From assembly GCA_038040485.1 (NCBI GenBank), contig JBBPIE010000036.1, positions 1 to 64,000 on the forward strand: a stretch of 64,000 nucleotides of DNA, read 5' to 3'. Of the stretch, positions 1-7,070 are shown in pieces (the stretch's first letter is position 1; each line of letters opens with the position of its first letter). Position numbers and translations under genes: made by a program. Origin of the DNA: Onstottus_B arcticum (GTDB taxonomy: Bacteria; Acidobacteriota; Blastocatellia; UBA7656). Below the pieces are notes generated by a model, which ran no database searches, was not told where the DNA came from, and was given only the letters and a program-made list of their open reading frames with translations.

Positions 1-2
1 AC

Positions 3-50
3 TGTCAACGATGTCGTGGCACTAAAATGTGTCAACGATGTCGTGGCACT
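3..50. repeat. two direct copies of a 20-21 bp sequence at the left edge
   Basis: The sequence GTCAACGATGTCGTGGCACT occurs at 4-23 and again, identical, at 31-50, a 27-bp period. The repeat runs up to the window edge, so more copies may lie to the left. Short directly repeated motifs of this general look occur at the ends of some transposons with DDE integrase-type transposases, but no transposase gene is visible here, so the link to a mobile element is only a guess. Confidence 0.6.
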
Positions 51-56
51 TATCAC

Positions 57-147
57 GTAGTCAGTAGTCCGTAGCTGAACAAGGAATAGCAAAGGGCTAC
101 CGAATTACAGACTACGGACTACTGACTACGGACTACTGACTACTGAG
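57..147. repeat. inverted heptamer array, GACTACG/GACTACT family
   Basis: The right arm (about 110-147) is a run of 7-bp units alternating GACTACG and GACTACT. The left arm (57-74, gtagtcagtagtccgtag) is its reverse complement, about 35 bp away. The array ends exactly at the stop codon of the anti-sigma gene at 148. It could fold into a long hairpin and act as a transcription end, but there is no clear T-run. It is the first of five arrays with the same 7-bp period in this window. Confidence 0.8.
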
Positions 148-906
148 TTACCCACCGACATCCATCTTCTCGACGAGAAGGATTATTCGAGTCGAAACCG
201 GATGTCCGGATACTGTGGCCGGCTGAAACGTGCGGCTTCGAAGCGACCACCACAACTGTTCAATGACGTACGGGTCTTTTGGAGAATCCAGGACGTCTAC
301 TAGCTTGGCTCGGCCGTCCTCTCCAACTTCGACCATTGCGGCCATCCCCTGATTACCCGGCTTCTGATAAGCGATATGACTAAAGCTGACGAGCGCGCTG
401 TTATCAAGCACTCGCGGCAGCTCATAGTAGTGATCGCTCGGCGCCGCGCCCTTGTCCGGCGGAAGGTTGTTGTAGCTGTGATACTCACTGACCGAGCCGT
501 GAATGGCCGGAAAGATTGCGACATCGACAGCGCCGACACCGCTCAACGGAATCGGTCTGAAGCTCGAGAACGTCGCGCCAAACAGCACCACGGAAATGAC
601 CACGCCGCAAGCGTATGCGATCGGCTGCGGATTGAGCTTGAGCACCCATTCGAAAAACCGCTGAAACACTCCGACTTCATTTGCAGCATGACGCGACACT
701 TCGGACAAGATGTAGCCGCGAAGCTCGCGCGGGACTTCGAGACGGTCGGCGCGGCGAAGCATCACGGACGCGGCTTCGGTTTCGCCAAGCTCGACCCGGC
801 AAGCGGAACACTCGGACAGATGCGCCCGGTACTCGGCCGAGTCGTTCTCATCGAGTTGCCTGTCAATGTAGGCAGAGGCTGTCAGTTCAAACTTCTTGCA
901 GTTCAT
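148..906 (-). CDS. zinc-finger (zf-HC2) anti-sigma factor, single-pass membrane protein
   Basis: Probable membrane anti-sigma factor that sequesters the ECF sigma factor encoded just upstream (986-1633, same strand). The N-terminus has a zf-HC2/ZAS pattern with Cys3, His29, Cys33 and Cys36 (HLSECSAC core). One hydrophobic helix follows at about residues 93-115 (AYACGVVISVVLFGATF), then an outer domain of about 130 residues whose end (LWWSLRSRTFQPATVSGHPV) resembles TonB-C/energy-transducer style sequence. I chose the ATG at 906 because it begins directly with the conserved MNCKKFE segment; a longer frame to 975 would read through the repeat array. The sigma/anti-sigma order is normal, but an inverted repeat sits between the two genes. 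Which signal it senses is not visible. Confidence 0.85.
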   Translation of the reverse strand: MNCKKFELTASAYIDRQLDENDSAEYRAHLSECSACRVELGETEAASVMLRRADRLEVPRELRGYILSEVSRHAANEVGVFQRFFEWVLKLNPQPIAYACGVVISVVLFGATFSSFRPIPLSGVGAVDVAIFPAIHGSVSEYHSYNNLPPDKGAAPSDHYYELPRVLDNSALVSFSHIAYQKPGNQGMAAMVEVGEDGRAKLVDVLDSPKDPYVIEQLWWSLRSRTFQPATVSGHPVSTRIILLVEKMDVGG

Positions 907-918
907 AAGTACACACTT

Positions 919-985
919 TCGATTGCGGATTGCGGAATTCGGATTGTGGATTGAACCCCTCTCTTGAATCCGCAATCCGCAAATC
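919..985. repeat. inverted heptamer array, GATTGCG family, between sigma and anti-sigma genes
   Basis: Left arm 921-953 reads GATTGCG, GATTGCG, GAATTCG, GATTGTG, GATTG. Right arm 966-985 reads AATCCGC, AATCCGC, AAATC. The arms are complementary and leave a short loop around 954-965. The element fills the whole gap between the sigma stop (986) and the anti-sigma start (906), so it must be transcribed if the two genes form an operon. It could serve as a partial terminator or processing hairpin that sets the sigma to anti-sigma ratio (inference). Confidence 0.8.
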
Positions 986-1633
986 CTACAGCAGGTCTCT
1001 TACTCGGCGGCGAAGCTCTTCCCGGCCCCGCGCGATCCGAGATTTCACGGTCCCTATCGAGATCGCCAGCGTTTCGGCGATCTCCTCGTACGAAAGCTCC
1101 TCGATCTCCCGCAGCACCAGCGCGATTCGATACTCCTGCCTGATCTCGCCAAGGGCTGCCATTATTCGGGCTTCGCGCTCACCGGCAATCGCAAGCGCTT
1201 CGGGCGAGGGCGCGCGACCGGGGAGCATACTGCCAATCGTCGTCTCGCTGTCGCCCCGAGTCAGGTCGAGCGATATCGTCTCGTCGCGGTGCCGCCTGCG
1301 CCACCAGCGCTGCTGATTCATCGCCTGGTTTATCGCTATGCGGTAGATCCAGGTCTTCAAGCCCGACTGCGCCCGAAACCCACCGAGGCCGCGGTAGACC
1401 TTCAAAAAAGTCTCCTGGACCGCGTCCCGCGCTTCTTCGGCGTCGCCCAGCAATCGGAAACACAACCCGTAAACCGGCCGTTCAAACTGAGCTACCAACT
1501 CCTCGAACGCAGCCAGGTCGCGGGCGCGCAACCGCTCAATCAGCCCGGCCTCGGCGCGGTGCTCTACCCCGCCTTCCAGCTCGAGTCGAGCGAGAGAGGT
1601 TTGCTCCAGTGCGGCCATATCTCCGGCTGACAT
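986..1633 (-). CDS. ECF-family RNA polymerase sigma factor (RpoE-like)
   Basis: Extracytoplasmic-function sigma factor directing RNA polymerase to a stress or envelope regulon. Region 2 covers about residues 38-105 (AFEELVAQFERPVYGLCFRLL, then DAVQETFLKVYRGL and the TWIYRIAINQAMNQ segment). Region 4 covers about 150-205, with the helix-turn-helix ELSYEEIAETLAISIGTVKS followed by RIARGREELRRR. Length 215 aa is normal for the family. It lies directly upstream of, and in the same direction as, the zinc-finger anti-sigma gene, the usual arrangement for autoregulated ECF pairs. The region 2-region 4 linker is fairly long and Arg/Asp rich. No autoregulatory promoter motif could be assigned with confidence. 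Confidence 0.93.
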   Translation of the reverse strand: MSAGDMAALEQTSLARLELEGGVEHRAEAGLIERLRARDLAAFEELVAQFERPVYGLCFRLLGDAEEARDAVQETFLKVYRGLGGFRAQSGLKTWIYRIAINQAMNQQRWWRRRHRDETISLDLTRGDSETTIGSMLPGRAPSPEALAIAGEREARIMAALGEIRQEYRIALVLREIEELSYEEIAETLAISIGTVKSRIARGREELRRRVRDLL

Positions 1634-1667
1634 AGGCGGCGCTCCTCGGTTTTGGGGGCTGACCGGA

Positions 1668-1736
1668 GAGGGCCATCGCTCGCTCCCAATGAAGCCGAGC
1701 GCCGTATAGCTCCAAGCGGAACGGGCGATGGCCCTT
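1668..1736. repeat. inverted repeat GAGGGCCATCGC / GGGCGATGGCCCTT
   Basis: Arms at about 1668-1687 (gagggccatcgctcgctccc) and 1718-1736 (gaacgggcgatggccctt) are near-perfect reverse complements around a loop of about 30 bp. It sits just upstream of the sigma gene start at 1633. The shape and size fit a REP/MITE-like palindrome. Together with the element at 1844-1913 it accounts for much of the 388-bp gene-free stretch 1634-2021, in which I see no other gene. Confidence 0.65.
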
Positions 1737-1843
1737 CACCTCACTTGTCGCTAGGTTAGACACCCTTCCGATCAGAATGTTCCAGCTATCAACTACTCTA
1801 GCATAGGAGAGAACGCATCGCAGGAGTCTTCTTGAAGCCAATT

Positions 1844-1913
1844 CCCCTGGGAGCGCAGGCATCCTGCCTGCTGCTTGGTGTTGTGCGAGAGCTTGCAGGC
1901 TGCGCTCCCAGGG
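1844..1913. repeat. REP-like palindrome, CTGGGAGCGCAGGCATCCTGCC family (copy 1)
   Basis: Left arm 1844-1874 contains CTGGGAGCGCAGGCATCC followed by TGCCTGC; right arm 1891-1913 (gcttgcaggctgcgctcccaggg) is its shortened complement. Related copies are at 4000-4093 and 61721-61797, with a half copy at 14883-14911. A GC-rich palindromic core with an inner short palindrome (GCAGGC..GCCTGC) is typical of REP/BIME elements, which are often mobilised by RAYT (Y1) transposases. No RAYT gene is present in the window. Confidence 0.75.
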
Positions 1914-2021
1914 AAGGCGGTTTTCTTGACAACCCGCGCGGCCCGCCGCTATCGTGTCCTTTGCTCTAATCGACGGCGCACGCGACCTTAGCGTCTGTTC
2001 ACGCACTGAGGAGGCTGAGTT

Positions 2022-2813
2022 TTGGCTAAGACAGGCAGGAAGAAGGGCCGGGTATCGGTCAAGGACATGAGGTTCAAGAACGACCCGATGGTTCGGTTAT
2101 ACGAGAAGACTCAAACCTGGCTTCAAGAAAAAGGAAGGCCGTTCGTTATCGCGCTCGCAGTCTTGGGCGCGGTCATCGTGCTCTATATAGCCGGCAGTTA
2201 CTTCTTCGATTACCGCAAGGGCAACGCCGAGGCCGCCTTTGGTGAAGCGGTCGAGAAGTTCAACGCAACCGTACAGGACCCGGCTGCAGCGGCGACGCCC
2301 GCGACCACTCCCAACCCCGGCAAGACCTACTTCGACGAACAGACCAAATGGCAGGAGACCGCCGAAGCCTTTGAACGGCTGGCCAGCGACTACTCGAGCT
2401 ACTACGGTGTGATCGGCCGTTACTACGCGGGAGTGGCTTATCTTCATTTGGATCGCGAAAAGGGATTAGGGATTCTCGTGCAAGTAGCCGACAAGAACGA
2501 TCAACCAACTTCGGACCTTGCCCGGCTGGCGCTCGCCGAGGCTTACACTGCAGGCGGCGAGAACGACAAAGCAATATTAACTTATCAGCAACTGCTCGGC
2601 TCGGCTTCAAACATGAAAACCGTCGTGCAGCTCGGGCTGGGCAAAGCCTACGAGAAAGCGGGAGACACTCAAAACGCTGTGGAAGCTTACCTGGAAGCGA
2701 CGAAGTTGGATCGTTCGTCGCCAGCCGGAGCAGAAGCTGAGAAGAGAATCTCCGCGCTGGCGCCTGATCGCGTGAAAGATATACCGGCCACCACTCCCAC
2801 CTTCACGCCTTAG
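2022..2813 (+). CDS. membrane-anchored TPR protein (YfgM/TPR_21-like)
   Basis: Protein of 263 aa with a short basic cytoplasmic N-terminus, one membrane helix at about residues 42-63 (FVIALAVLGAVIVLYIAGSYFF) and an outer TPR-type helical region to about residue 245 (AFGEAVEKFN, ARLALAEAYTAGGENDKAILTYQQLL, VVQLGLGKAYEKAGDTQNAVEAYLEA). This is the layout of YfgM-like proteins, which act near the Sec translocon and outer-membrane protein assembly, though sequence similarity to YfgM itself was not tested. The start is a TTG at 2022, supported by a strong GAGGAGG ribosome site at 2008-2014. It appears to be a single gene with palindromic elements on both sides. Confidence 0.75.
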   Translation: MAKTGRKKGRVSVKDMRFKNDPMVRLYEKTQTWLQEKGRPFVIALAVLGAVIVLYIAGSYFFDYRKGNAEAAFGEAVEKFNATVQDPAAAATPATTPNPGKTYFDEQTKWQETAEAFERLASDYSSYYGVIGRYYAGVAYLHLDREKGLGILVQVADKNDQPTSDLARLALAEAYTAGGENDKAILTYQQLLGSASNMKTVVQLGLGKAYEKAGDTQNAVEAYLEATKLDRSSPAGAEAEKRISALAPDRVKDIPATTPTFTP

Positions 2814-2817
2814 CGGT

Positions 2818-2880
2818 AATCAGTAGTCAGTGGCCAGCCGGAAGATGAGTCTCGAGACAACACCACTGGCCACCGACCGC
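2818..2880. repeat. inverted heptamer-type array, CAGTAGT/CAGTGGC family
   Basis: Left arm starting about 2821 reads CAGTAGT, CAGTGGC, CAGCCGG. Right arm ending about 2880 reads CCACTGG, CCACCGA, CCGC. The arms pair around TGGCCA/CCACTGGCC. It begins a few bases after the stop of the TPR gene and ends 14 bp before the ATG of the next gene, so it probably forms a hairpin in the intergenic RNA. It is more degenerate than the other heptamer arrays. Confidence 0.55.
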
Positions 2881-2893
2881 CGGCGGCTGATTC

Positions 2894-3997
2894 ATGGAAA
2901 ACTTCTCGCACACACTATTCGGGCTCACGCTTGCAAAGGCAGGGCTGGACCGGACGACTCCGCTGGCGACAACGGCCCTCATCGTCTCATCGAATCTGCC
3001 CGACATCGACAACGTGACATGGCTTGTGGGCGGAACAGTATTGAGCCTTGAACACCACCGAGGCTTCACGCACGGATTGCTTGGGCTTGGATTGCTGGCG
3101 GCTGTGCTGACCTTCGTGCTCACTTTTCTTGACCGCAGGTTTCGACTGCGCAGCGATCCTTTTCGCCGGCCGCTCCGCCCGGTCAGGATCTTTTTGATTT
3201 CGTGTCTGGGCGGGCTGGGCCACACATTCATGGATTTCACCAACGTGTACGGCGTCCGGCCGTTCGCGCCGTTCAGCCAGCGGTGGTTCTACGGCGACCT
3301 GGTGTTTATCGCCGATCCGTGGATATGGCTGATTCTCGGGGCCGCCGTGGTGTGGCTGACCACGACGGACGCCGCGCGGACATTCGGGTGGCTTGTCGTC
3401 GGGATCATCGCTTCGCTTGTGGTGACCTTGTCGCTTCGCGCGCCGTCCGAGCAGCTTGCCGCAATCCCAGCCACGGCCCGGGTGATCTGGTTCTGCGGGC
3501 TCGCGTTGATAGTCACGGGCGCCTTGTTTGGATGGAGGCGCGCGGGTGCGAAGCTCGCGCGCTACTCGCTGTTCGTGCTCGCGCTCTACTACTGCGGCAT
3601 GTGGATGGCGCATCAGTCCGCTATGAAACAAGCCCGGACCACGGCCCCCGATGCAAACGTTACATCGATGGCAGTGTGGCCGACTCCGGCTAACCCGTTG
3701 CTGTGGCAAGGAGCCGCGACAACCGCCGACTCGGTCTACAGGGGAAACATAAACCTCGCAACCAGGCAATCCGAATGGAGCGAGCTGGCCAAGCTTGATC
3801 CGAAGTTTATCGAGCCGCTTCGCCAATCCGCGGAGGCGCGCGTCTTCCTCGACTTCGTGCGTTACGGCAGCGCGAGCGTCGAAGAGCGGCCTGGCGGCTA
3901 CACGATTACGTTGCGCGATTTGCGATTCAACCTGCGGATGCGAGTCGAGATGGACAGCGAGCTCACGGTGAGATCGACCGATGTGCGTTGGTTCTGA
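2894..3997 (+). CDS. DUF457/YdjM-type membrane-bound metal-dependent hydrolase
   Basis: Multi-pass membrane protein of 367 aa. Family hallmarks visible are an early FSHTLFGLTLAKAG segment, the PDIDN motif at about residue 36, HHRGFTHGLLGLG at about 54-66, and GGLGHTFMDFTNVYGVRPF at about 105-123. The His/Asp residues of these motifs are the presumed metal ligands. Six or more hydrophobic stretches lie between residues 60 and 240, and the C-terminal 100 residues look soluble. Members (YdjM, YfhO-neighbour types) are membrane hydrolases of unknown substrate, so the precise reaction is unknown. It is flanked by repeat elements on both sides and probably transcribed alone. Confidence 0.85.
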   Translation: MENFSHTLFGLTLAKAGLDRTTPLATTALIVSSNLPDIDNVTWLVGGTVLSLEHHRGFTHGLLGLGLLAAVLTFVLTFLDRRFRLRSDPFRRPLRPVRIFLISCLGGLGHTFMDFTNVYGVRPFAPFSQRWFYGDLVFIADPWIWLILGAAVVWLTTTDAARTFGWLVVGIIASLVVTLSLRAPSEQLAAIPATARVIWFCGLALIVTGALFGWRRAGAKLARYSLFVLALYYCGMWMAHQSAMKQARTTAPDANVTSMAVWPTPANPLLWQGAATTADSVYRGNINLATRQSEWSELAKLDPKFIEPLRQSAEARVFLDFVRYGSASVEERPGGYTITLRDLRFNLRMRVEMDSELTVRSTDVRWF

Positions 3998-3999
3998 CA

Positions 4000-4093
4000 G
4001 CCTGGGAGCGCGGGCATCCTGCCCGCAGTTGTTGGACCGTGTTCGGCTCCTAAGCCCAGGCATGCGGGCAGGATGCCCGCGCTCCCAGGCAGG
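4000..4093. repeat. REP-like palindrome, CTGGGAGCGCGGGCATCCTG family (copy 2)
   Basis: Left arm 4000-4028 and right arm 4062-4093 are near-perfect reverse complements, each built from CTGGGAGCGCGGGCATCCTG plus CCCGC. Right after the stop of the membrane hydrolase at 3997, it could serve as a transcription terminator-like hairpin. The core differs from copy 1 by compensated changes (GCAGGC/GCCTGC to GCGGGC/GCCCGC), meaning both arms changed together, which suggests selection on pairing or gene conversion between arms. Confidence 0.8.
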
Positions 4094-4139
4094 TTATTGT
4101 TGCCCGCCAGTTCCGGCAGCCATAGAATGAGCTTTCCCG

Positions 4140-5372
4140 ATGAAGACCATAAGCGTTCGCCCCGGATACATTCCTTATACTCTCTCAGCCGCGATTCTGA
4201 TCACCGCTGCGTCCGCCCTGGCTCGCGAACACCAAACCACAGCGGCGCTGGTCTGCCTCGCGCTCCTGGCGCCGGTGGCTCTTGCGGCCGCGTTCGACCG
4301 CGTTGAATTCGACGGCGACCTGCTCCGACACCGCGGGCCGCTCGCGTTCCTCCTGACTCACTTGTTCCGAATGCGCCGCGCGCTTTCGATCTCGGACATC
4401 GAGGCGATAACCACCGAGACGCTCCGGCTGAGTATCGGGCGAGGCGACGCGCGGTTGAGCTACCACACTCGCATCAGCGGCCAACACGTTGAACTAGTCG
4501 TCCGCTCGCATCGCGCGGCTTATGTGCCGTTCGTCAAAGCGCTGTTCCGCGCCGCGAGTTCGCAAAAGCTCGACCCGCGTTCGCTCGATCTGTTCGAGTA
4601 TCTGGAAACGGGCGCCGACTTGAAGCGCACGCCTGAGATCCTGGGCGACATCGATACAATGCCCGTGCCCTTGCTTCGAAGGTTGGGCAACTCCCTGCGG
4701 CTGGCGGGGCGGCTCGCGCAAGCGTCGAGCTATTTCCGTGTCGCTTACGAAAAGGAGCCTCGAAACCCGGGGTTGCTTTATGAGATGTCGCGGTTCTATT
4801 ACTCATCGGCGGCCCGACAAGACGCCCGGCTGCTTCAGCGATCAAACGCATGCTTGCGGCTGGCTTCGCGGCTGGCGGGTTCGGAGCCCGCGCTGTTAGA
4901 GCGAATCGGCGAAGCGTTCTTCGAGCGGTTGGACTACAAGCGCGCGACTGATTGTTTCCGGCGCGCGCTTGACCTTGATCCCGCGCGATTCCGATCGAAC
5001 GTCGGGTTGGCTGAGATAGCGCTTCGAGACGGAAAGCTGGCGCACGTGGCTCATTTCTACAACGCGGCGACGGTTACAAGTGACGCGGCGCTTGTTCGGG
5101 TGGCGGACCGGGAAGCTCATTACTACGAACGGCTGATGAGCGACGACGAGTTTCTTGAATCGGAACTCACCCGGATTCGCATCTCGAATCAGGTCGGATG
5201 GGCGAGAAGGCTTTCGGCGTTGGCCTTCTTCAGCGCGTGGCTGACGGCTGGAATCGCAGGGCGGTTCTATCCTTTCGTCGAAGACTTCGGGTGGGCGATG
5301 ATGGGCGCGGCCGGACTGTTGTGGTGCGCGGCGGGTCTCGCAACGCGCTACTTCCGAAGGCGCGTCGTTTGA
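4140..5372 (+). CDS. membrane protein with N-terminal PH-like region and TPR repeats
   Basis: Protein of 410 aa with two hydrophobic helices in the first 60 residues, a beta-rich region at about 60-135 (VEFDGDLLRHRGPLAFLL, ISDIEAITTETLRLSIGRGDARLSYHT) reminiscent of bacterial PH domains, TPR-like helices at about 170-345 (RLGNSLRLAGRLAQASSYFRVAYEKEP, DYKRATDCFRRALDLDPARFRSNVGLAEIALRDGK) and two C-terminal hydrophobic segments at about 365-400. This suggests an inner-membrane scaffold protein, but I do not recognise a named family. It begins with ATG at 4140 without a strong ribosome site. No partner gene is obvious; the next genes are a toxin-antitoxin pair. Confidence 0.75.
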   Translation: MKTISVRPGYIPYTLSAAILITAASALAREHQTTAALVCLALLAPVALAAAFDRVEFDGDLLRHRGPLAFLLTHLFRMRRALSISDIEAITTETLRLSIGRGDARLSYHTRISGQHVELVVRSHRAAYVPFVKALFRAASSQKLDPRSLDLFEYLETGADLKRTPEILGDIDTMPVPLLRRLGNSLRLAGRLAQASSYFRVAYEKEPRNPGLLYEMSRFYYSSAARQDARLLQRSNACLRLASRLAGSEPALLERIGEAFFERLDYKRATDCFRRALDLDPARFRSNVGLAEIALRDGKLAHVAHFYNAATVTSDAALVRVADREAHYYERLMSDDEFLESELTRIRISNQVGWARRLSALAFFSAWLTAGIAGRFYPFVEDFGWAMMGAAGLLWCAAGLATRYFRRRVV

Positions 5373-5444
5373 ACATCGCGAGACGCCGAGGTCACCTGTT
5401 GCGTGGATTGAGGAGTAGTGGAATGATCTGACGAGGAGGCAACC

Positions 5445-5642
5445 ATGAGCGCAACCGTAGAAGACGTACTTGATACGTTTGACCACCTATCCGAAGAAGA
5501 AAAGCGAAGGGTTGTGTCGGAGATTATCCGCCGAATGTCCACAAGCGATCTACCTGCCCTCACTGATGAAGATCTTGTTCTGAATGCAGAGGCTCTCTTC
5601 GTGGAACTAGACGATAGGGAATCGGCAAGTGAACAATCCTAA
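5445..5642 (+). CDS. putative antitoxin of a MazF-type toxin-antitoxin pair
   Basis: Small acidic 65-aa protein (VEDVLDTFDHLSEEEKRRVVSEIIRRM core, then an acidic tail ALTDEDLVLNAEALFVELDDRES). It overlaps the following MazF/PemK-like gene by 14 bp, and a strong GAGGAGG site lies at 5433-5439, 5 bp before the ATG. The size, acidity and overlap are typical of type II antitoxins. The two helical halves and lack of an obvious DNA-binding fold mean the antitoxin class is unclear. It should neutralise the toxin by direct binding (inference). Confidence 0.8.
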   Translation: MSATVEDVLDTFDHLSEEEKRRVVSEIIRRMSTSDLPALTDEDLVLNAEALFVELDDRESASEQS

Positions 5643-5943
5643 CCGGGGAGAGGTCTGGCTTGTTGATCTTGGCATGACCGCGAAGATCAGGCCTTGCCTT
5701 GTGCTAAGTGTGCCTGCCCTAGATCAGGACCGCGCTTTGGCAACTCTAGTGCCTCATACGACCAGCACTCGCGGCTCAAGATTCGAGGTCTCGGTAAAAG
5801 CGCCATTTCTCCGCACCGGAGCTTTCGATGTGCAGAATCTTGTGACGATTCCGAATGCAAAGCTAATTAGAAAGCTCGGAAACCTCTCACCCATTCAGCT
5901 TGCTCCGGTCGAGGATACCGTCAGACTTTGGCTGGGCTTGTAG
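5629..5943 (+). CDS. mazF: MazF/PemK-family mRNA interferase toxin
   Basis: Endoribonuclease toxin of the MazF/PemK/Kid fold, 104 aa, the usual length. Visible family features are the N-terminal RGEVWLVDLG strand, RPCLVLSVPALDQDRALATLVPHT with the conserved RP and Ser/Thr positions, and the GAFDVQNLVTIPNAKLIRKLGNLS segment that completes the SH3-like barrel. The start is GTG at 5629, inside the antitoxin gene, so the pair is translationally coupled with antitoxin first. When free of its antitoxin, such enzymes cut mRNA at short sequences; the target sequence cannot be predicted here. Confidence 0.9.
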   Translation: MNNPNRGEVWLVDLGMTAKIRPCLVLSVPALDQDRALATLVPHTTSTRGSRFEVSVKAPFLRTGAFDVQNLVTIPNAKLIRKLGNLSPIQLAPVEDTVRLWLGL

Positions 5944-5971
5944 CTTCTCGCCTGTCGCTTCGCGATTTGTG

Positions 5972-7057
5972 TTATTTCGGATCACCCGACCCGGTGTTAT
6001 CCGGCGCATAGTAGCCCCGTTTGGTCAGCAATGTTAACTTGCCTCCTCTCCTTTTCACATCGGGTGACAACGTCACGTTGATCTTGCGATGTTTTCCATC
6101 TTTCATTGAATTGGTTGAGAGGTATTCAATCCAGTAGTAGTTGCGGAAAGCGTCGATTGTTTTGACAAGTCTTGCTGATATGTCTTCCGTCTTGACCTCC
6201 TTCTCCACAATTCCACCTGTTTCATCTACGTAAGGAGTAATGTCGCCGGCCGGTTTTCGCAGCGGTGCCGGATAAGGCCGGCCGCCTGCCGGTGCGTTCG
6301 GCGGATAAGGCCGGCCGCCTGCCCGAGCGGTCGGCGGATAAGGTCCGCCGCTTGCCGGTGCGTTCGGCGGATAAGGGCCGAGGACCGGACCATGGTTAGA
6401 TACGATGATCCCGCATACAACGCTACCGGACGCAGAGAGTTGTTGCATCACGACTTTTTCAGACAAAACTTCTTCAGGCGTTGAGGAATTATCCGTGACC
6501 ACAACTATGACTCGATGGCTGTCAGCGGCCGTCGCTTTTATCATATGCTTCGCCGCCTGAAAGAGAGCCTGTCTGGTAAGAGTGGCTCTCGCTGCAATCA
6601 CGCCTCTTAGCTTTTCCTCCACCAAGCCCTTGTTCCTGGTGAAATCCTGAAGAACATAGAGTTCCTTGTGGAAACTCATCAGAGCAACCTCATCGTCGGG
6701 TTTCAGGCGCTTTAGCCCATTCGATAGCGCCTTAATTATCCGGTCGATGATCGGGCGCATACTACCGCTTGAGTCGAGTAGCAGCAATATTGAAAGAGGG
6801 CGCTCGTCACGAAGAAAGCGCGTTGGCTTCTGCCTCTCGCCATCCTCCTCAGTCATGAAATCCTCTGCTTTGAGATCGAGAACAAAACTGCCTGTCTTTT
6901 CATCCAGGACGCTGACCTTAACTATCACGGGATCCTGAGCCAGCCGGTCGAGCGGCCTACGCATCAGATTTCGCTCCAGCACGCCGGCTTCTTTGGAAGG
7001 CGCCTGCACCAGAACAAGGGCAAGAACAACACAAACCATGACGATGTTTCTAATCAT
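5972..7057 (-). CDS. secreted VWFA-related (acidobacterial type) domain protein
   Basis: Exported 361-aa protein with a signal peptide (MIRNIVMVCVVLALVLVQA), a short N-terminal beta domain (VIVKVSVLDEKTGSFVLDLKAEDF, typical of VWFA-related acidobacterial proteins) and a von Willebrand A domain from about residue 85. The MIDAS motif DSSGS lies at residues 95-99, and the later TDNSS segment gives another metal-site position. Such proteins are common and multicopy in Acidobacteriota; the role is unknown. Residues of about 230-285 hold an 11-residue Pro/Gly/Tyr repeat (PYPPNAPAGGR). I chose ATG 7057, which has AGGGG 7 bp upstream; 13 bp separate it from the stop of the upstream kinase gene, suggesting an operon. 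Confidence 0.85.
   Translation of the reverse strand: MIRNIVMVCVVLALVLVQAPSKEAGVLERNLMRRPLDRLAQDPVIVKVSVLDEKTGSFVLDLKAEDFMTEEDGERQKPTRFLRDERPLSILLLLDSSGSMRPIIDRIIKALSNGLKRLKPDDEVALMSFHKELYVLQDFTRNKGLVEEKLRGVIAARATLTRQALFQAAKHMIKATAADSHRVIVVVTDNSSTPEEVLSEKVVMQQLSASGSVVCGIIVSNHGPVLGPYPPNAPASGGPYPPTARAGGRPYPPNAPAGGRPYPAPLRKPAGDITPYVDETGGIVEKEVKTEDISARLVKTIDAFRNYYWIEYLSTNSMKDGKHRKINVTLSPDVKRRGGKLTLLTKRGYYAPDNTGSGDPK
6271..6402 (-). repeat. four-copy 33-bp coding repeat (PYPPNAPAGGR)
   Basis: GATAAGG landmarks recur at 6271, 6304, 6337 and 6370, a strict 33-bp period inside the VWA gene. The encoded unit is 11 residues: PYPPNAPASGG, PYPPTARAGGR, PYPPNAPAGGR, then a degenerate PYPAPLRKPAG. The unit length is a multiple of three, so copy-number changes would keep the frame. 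It forms a flexible Pro/Gly/Tyr linker within the VWA domain region. Confidence 0.85.
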
Positions 7058-7070
7058 AGCTGAAACCCCT

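Noticed and set aside
2987..4063. 358-aa open frame on the minus strand
   Set aside because: It is the reverse of the real DUF457/YdjM gene. GC-rich codon bias leaves long antisense frames open; the product is Arg/Pro/Gln-rich with no family signature.
6271..6402. CRISPR-like 33-bp repeats
   Set aside because: The units are contiguous, in frame and translate to a Pro/Gly/Tyr repeat inside a VWA protein.
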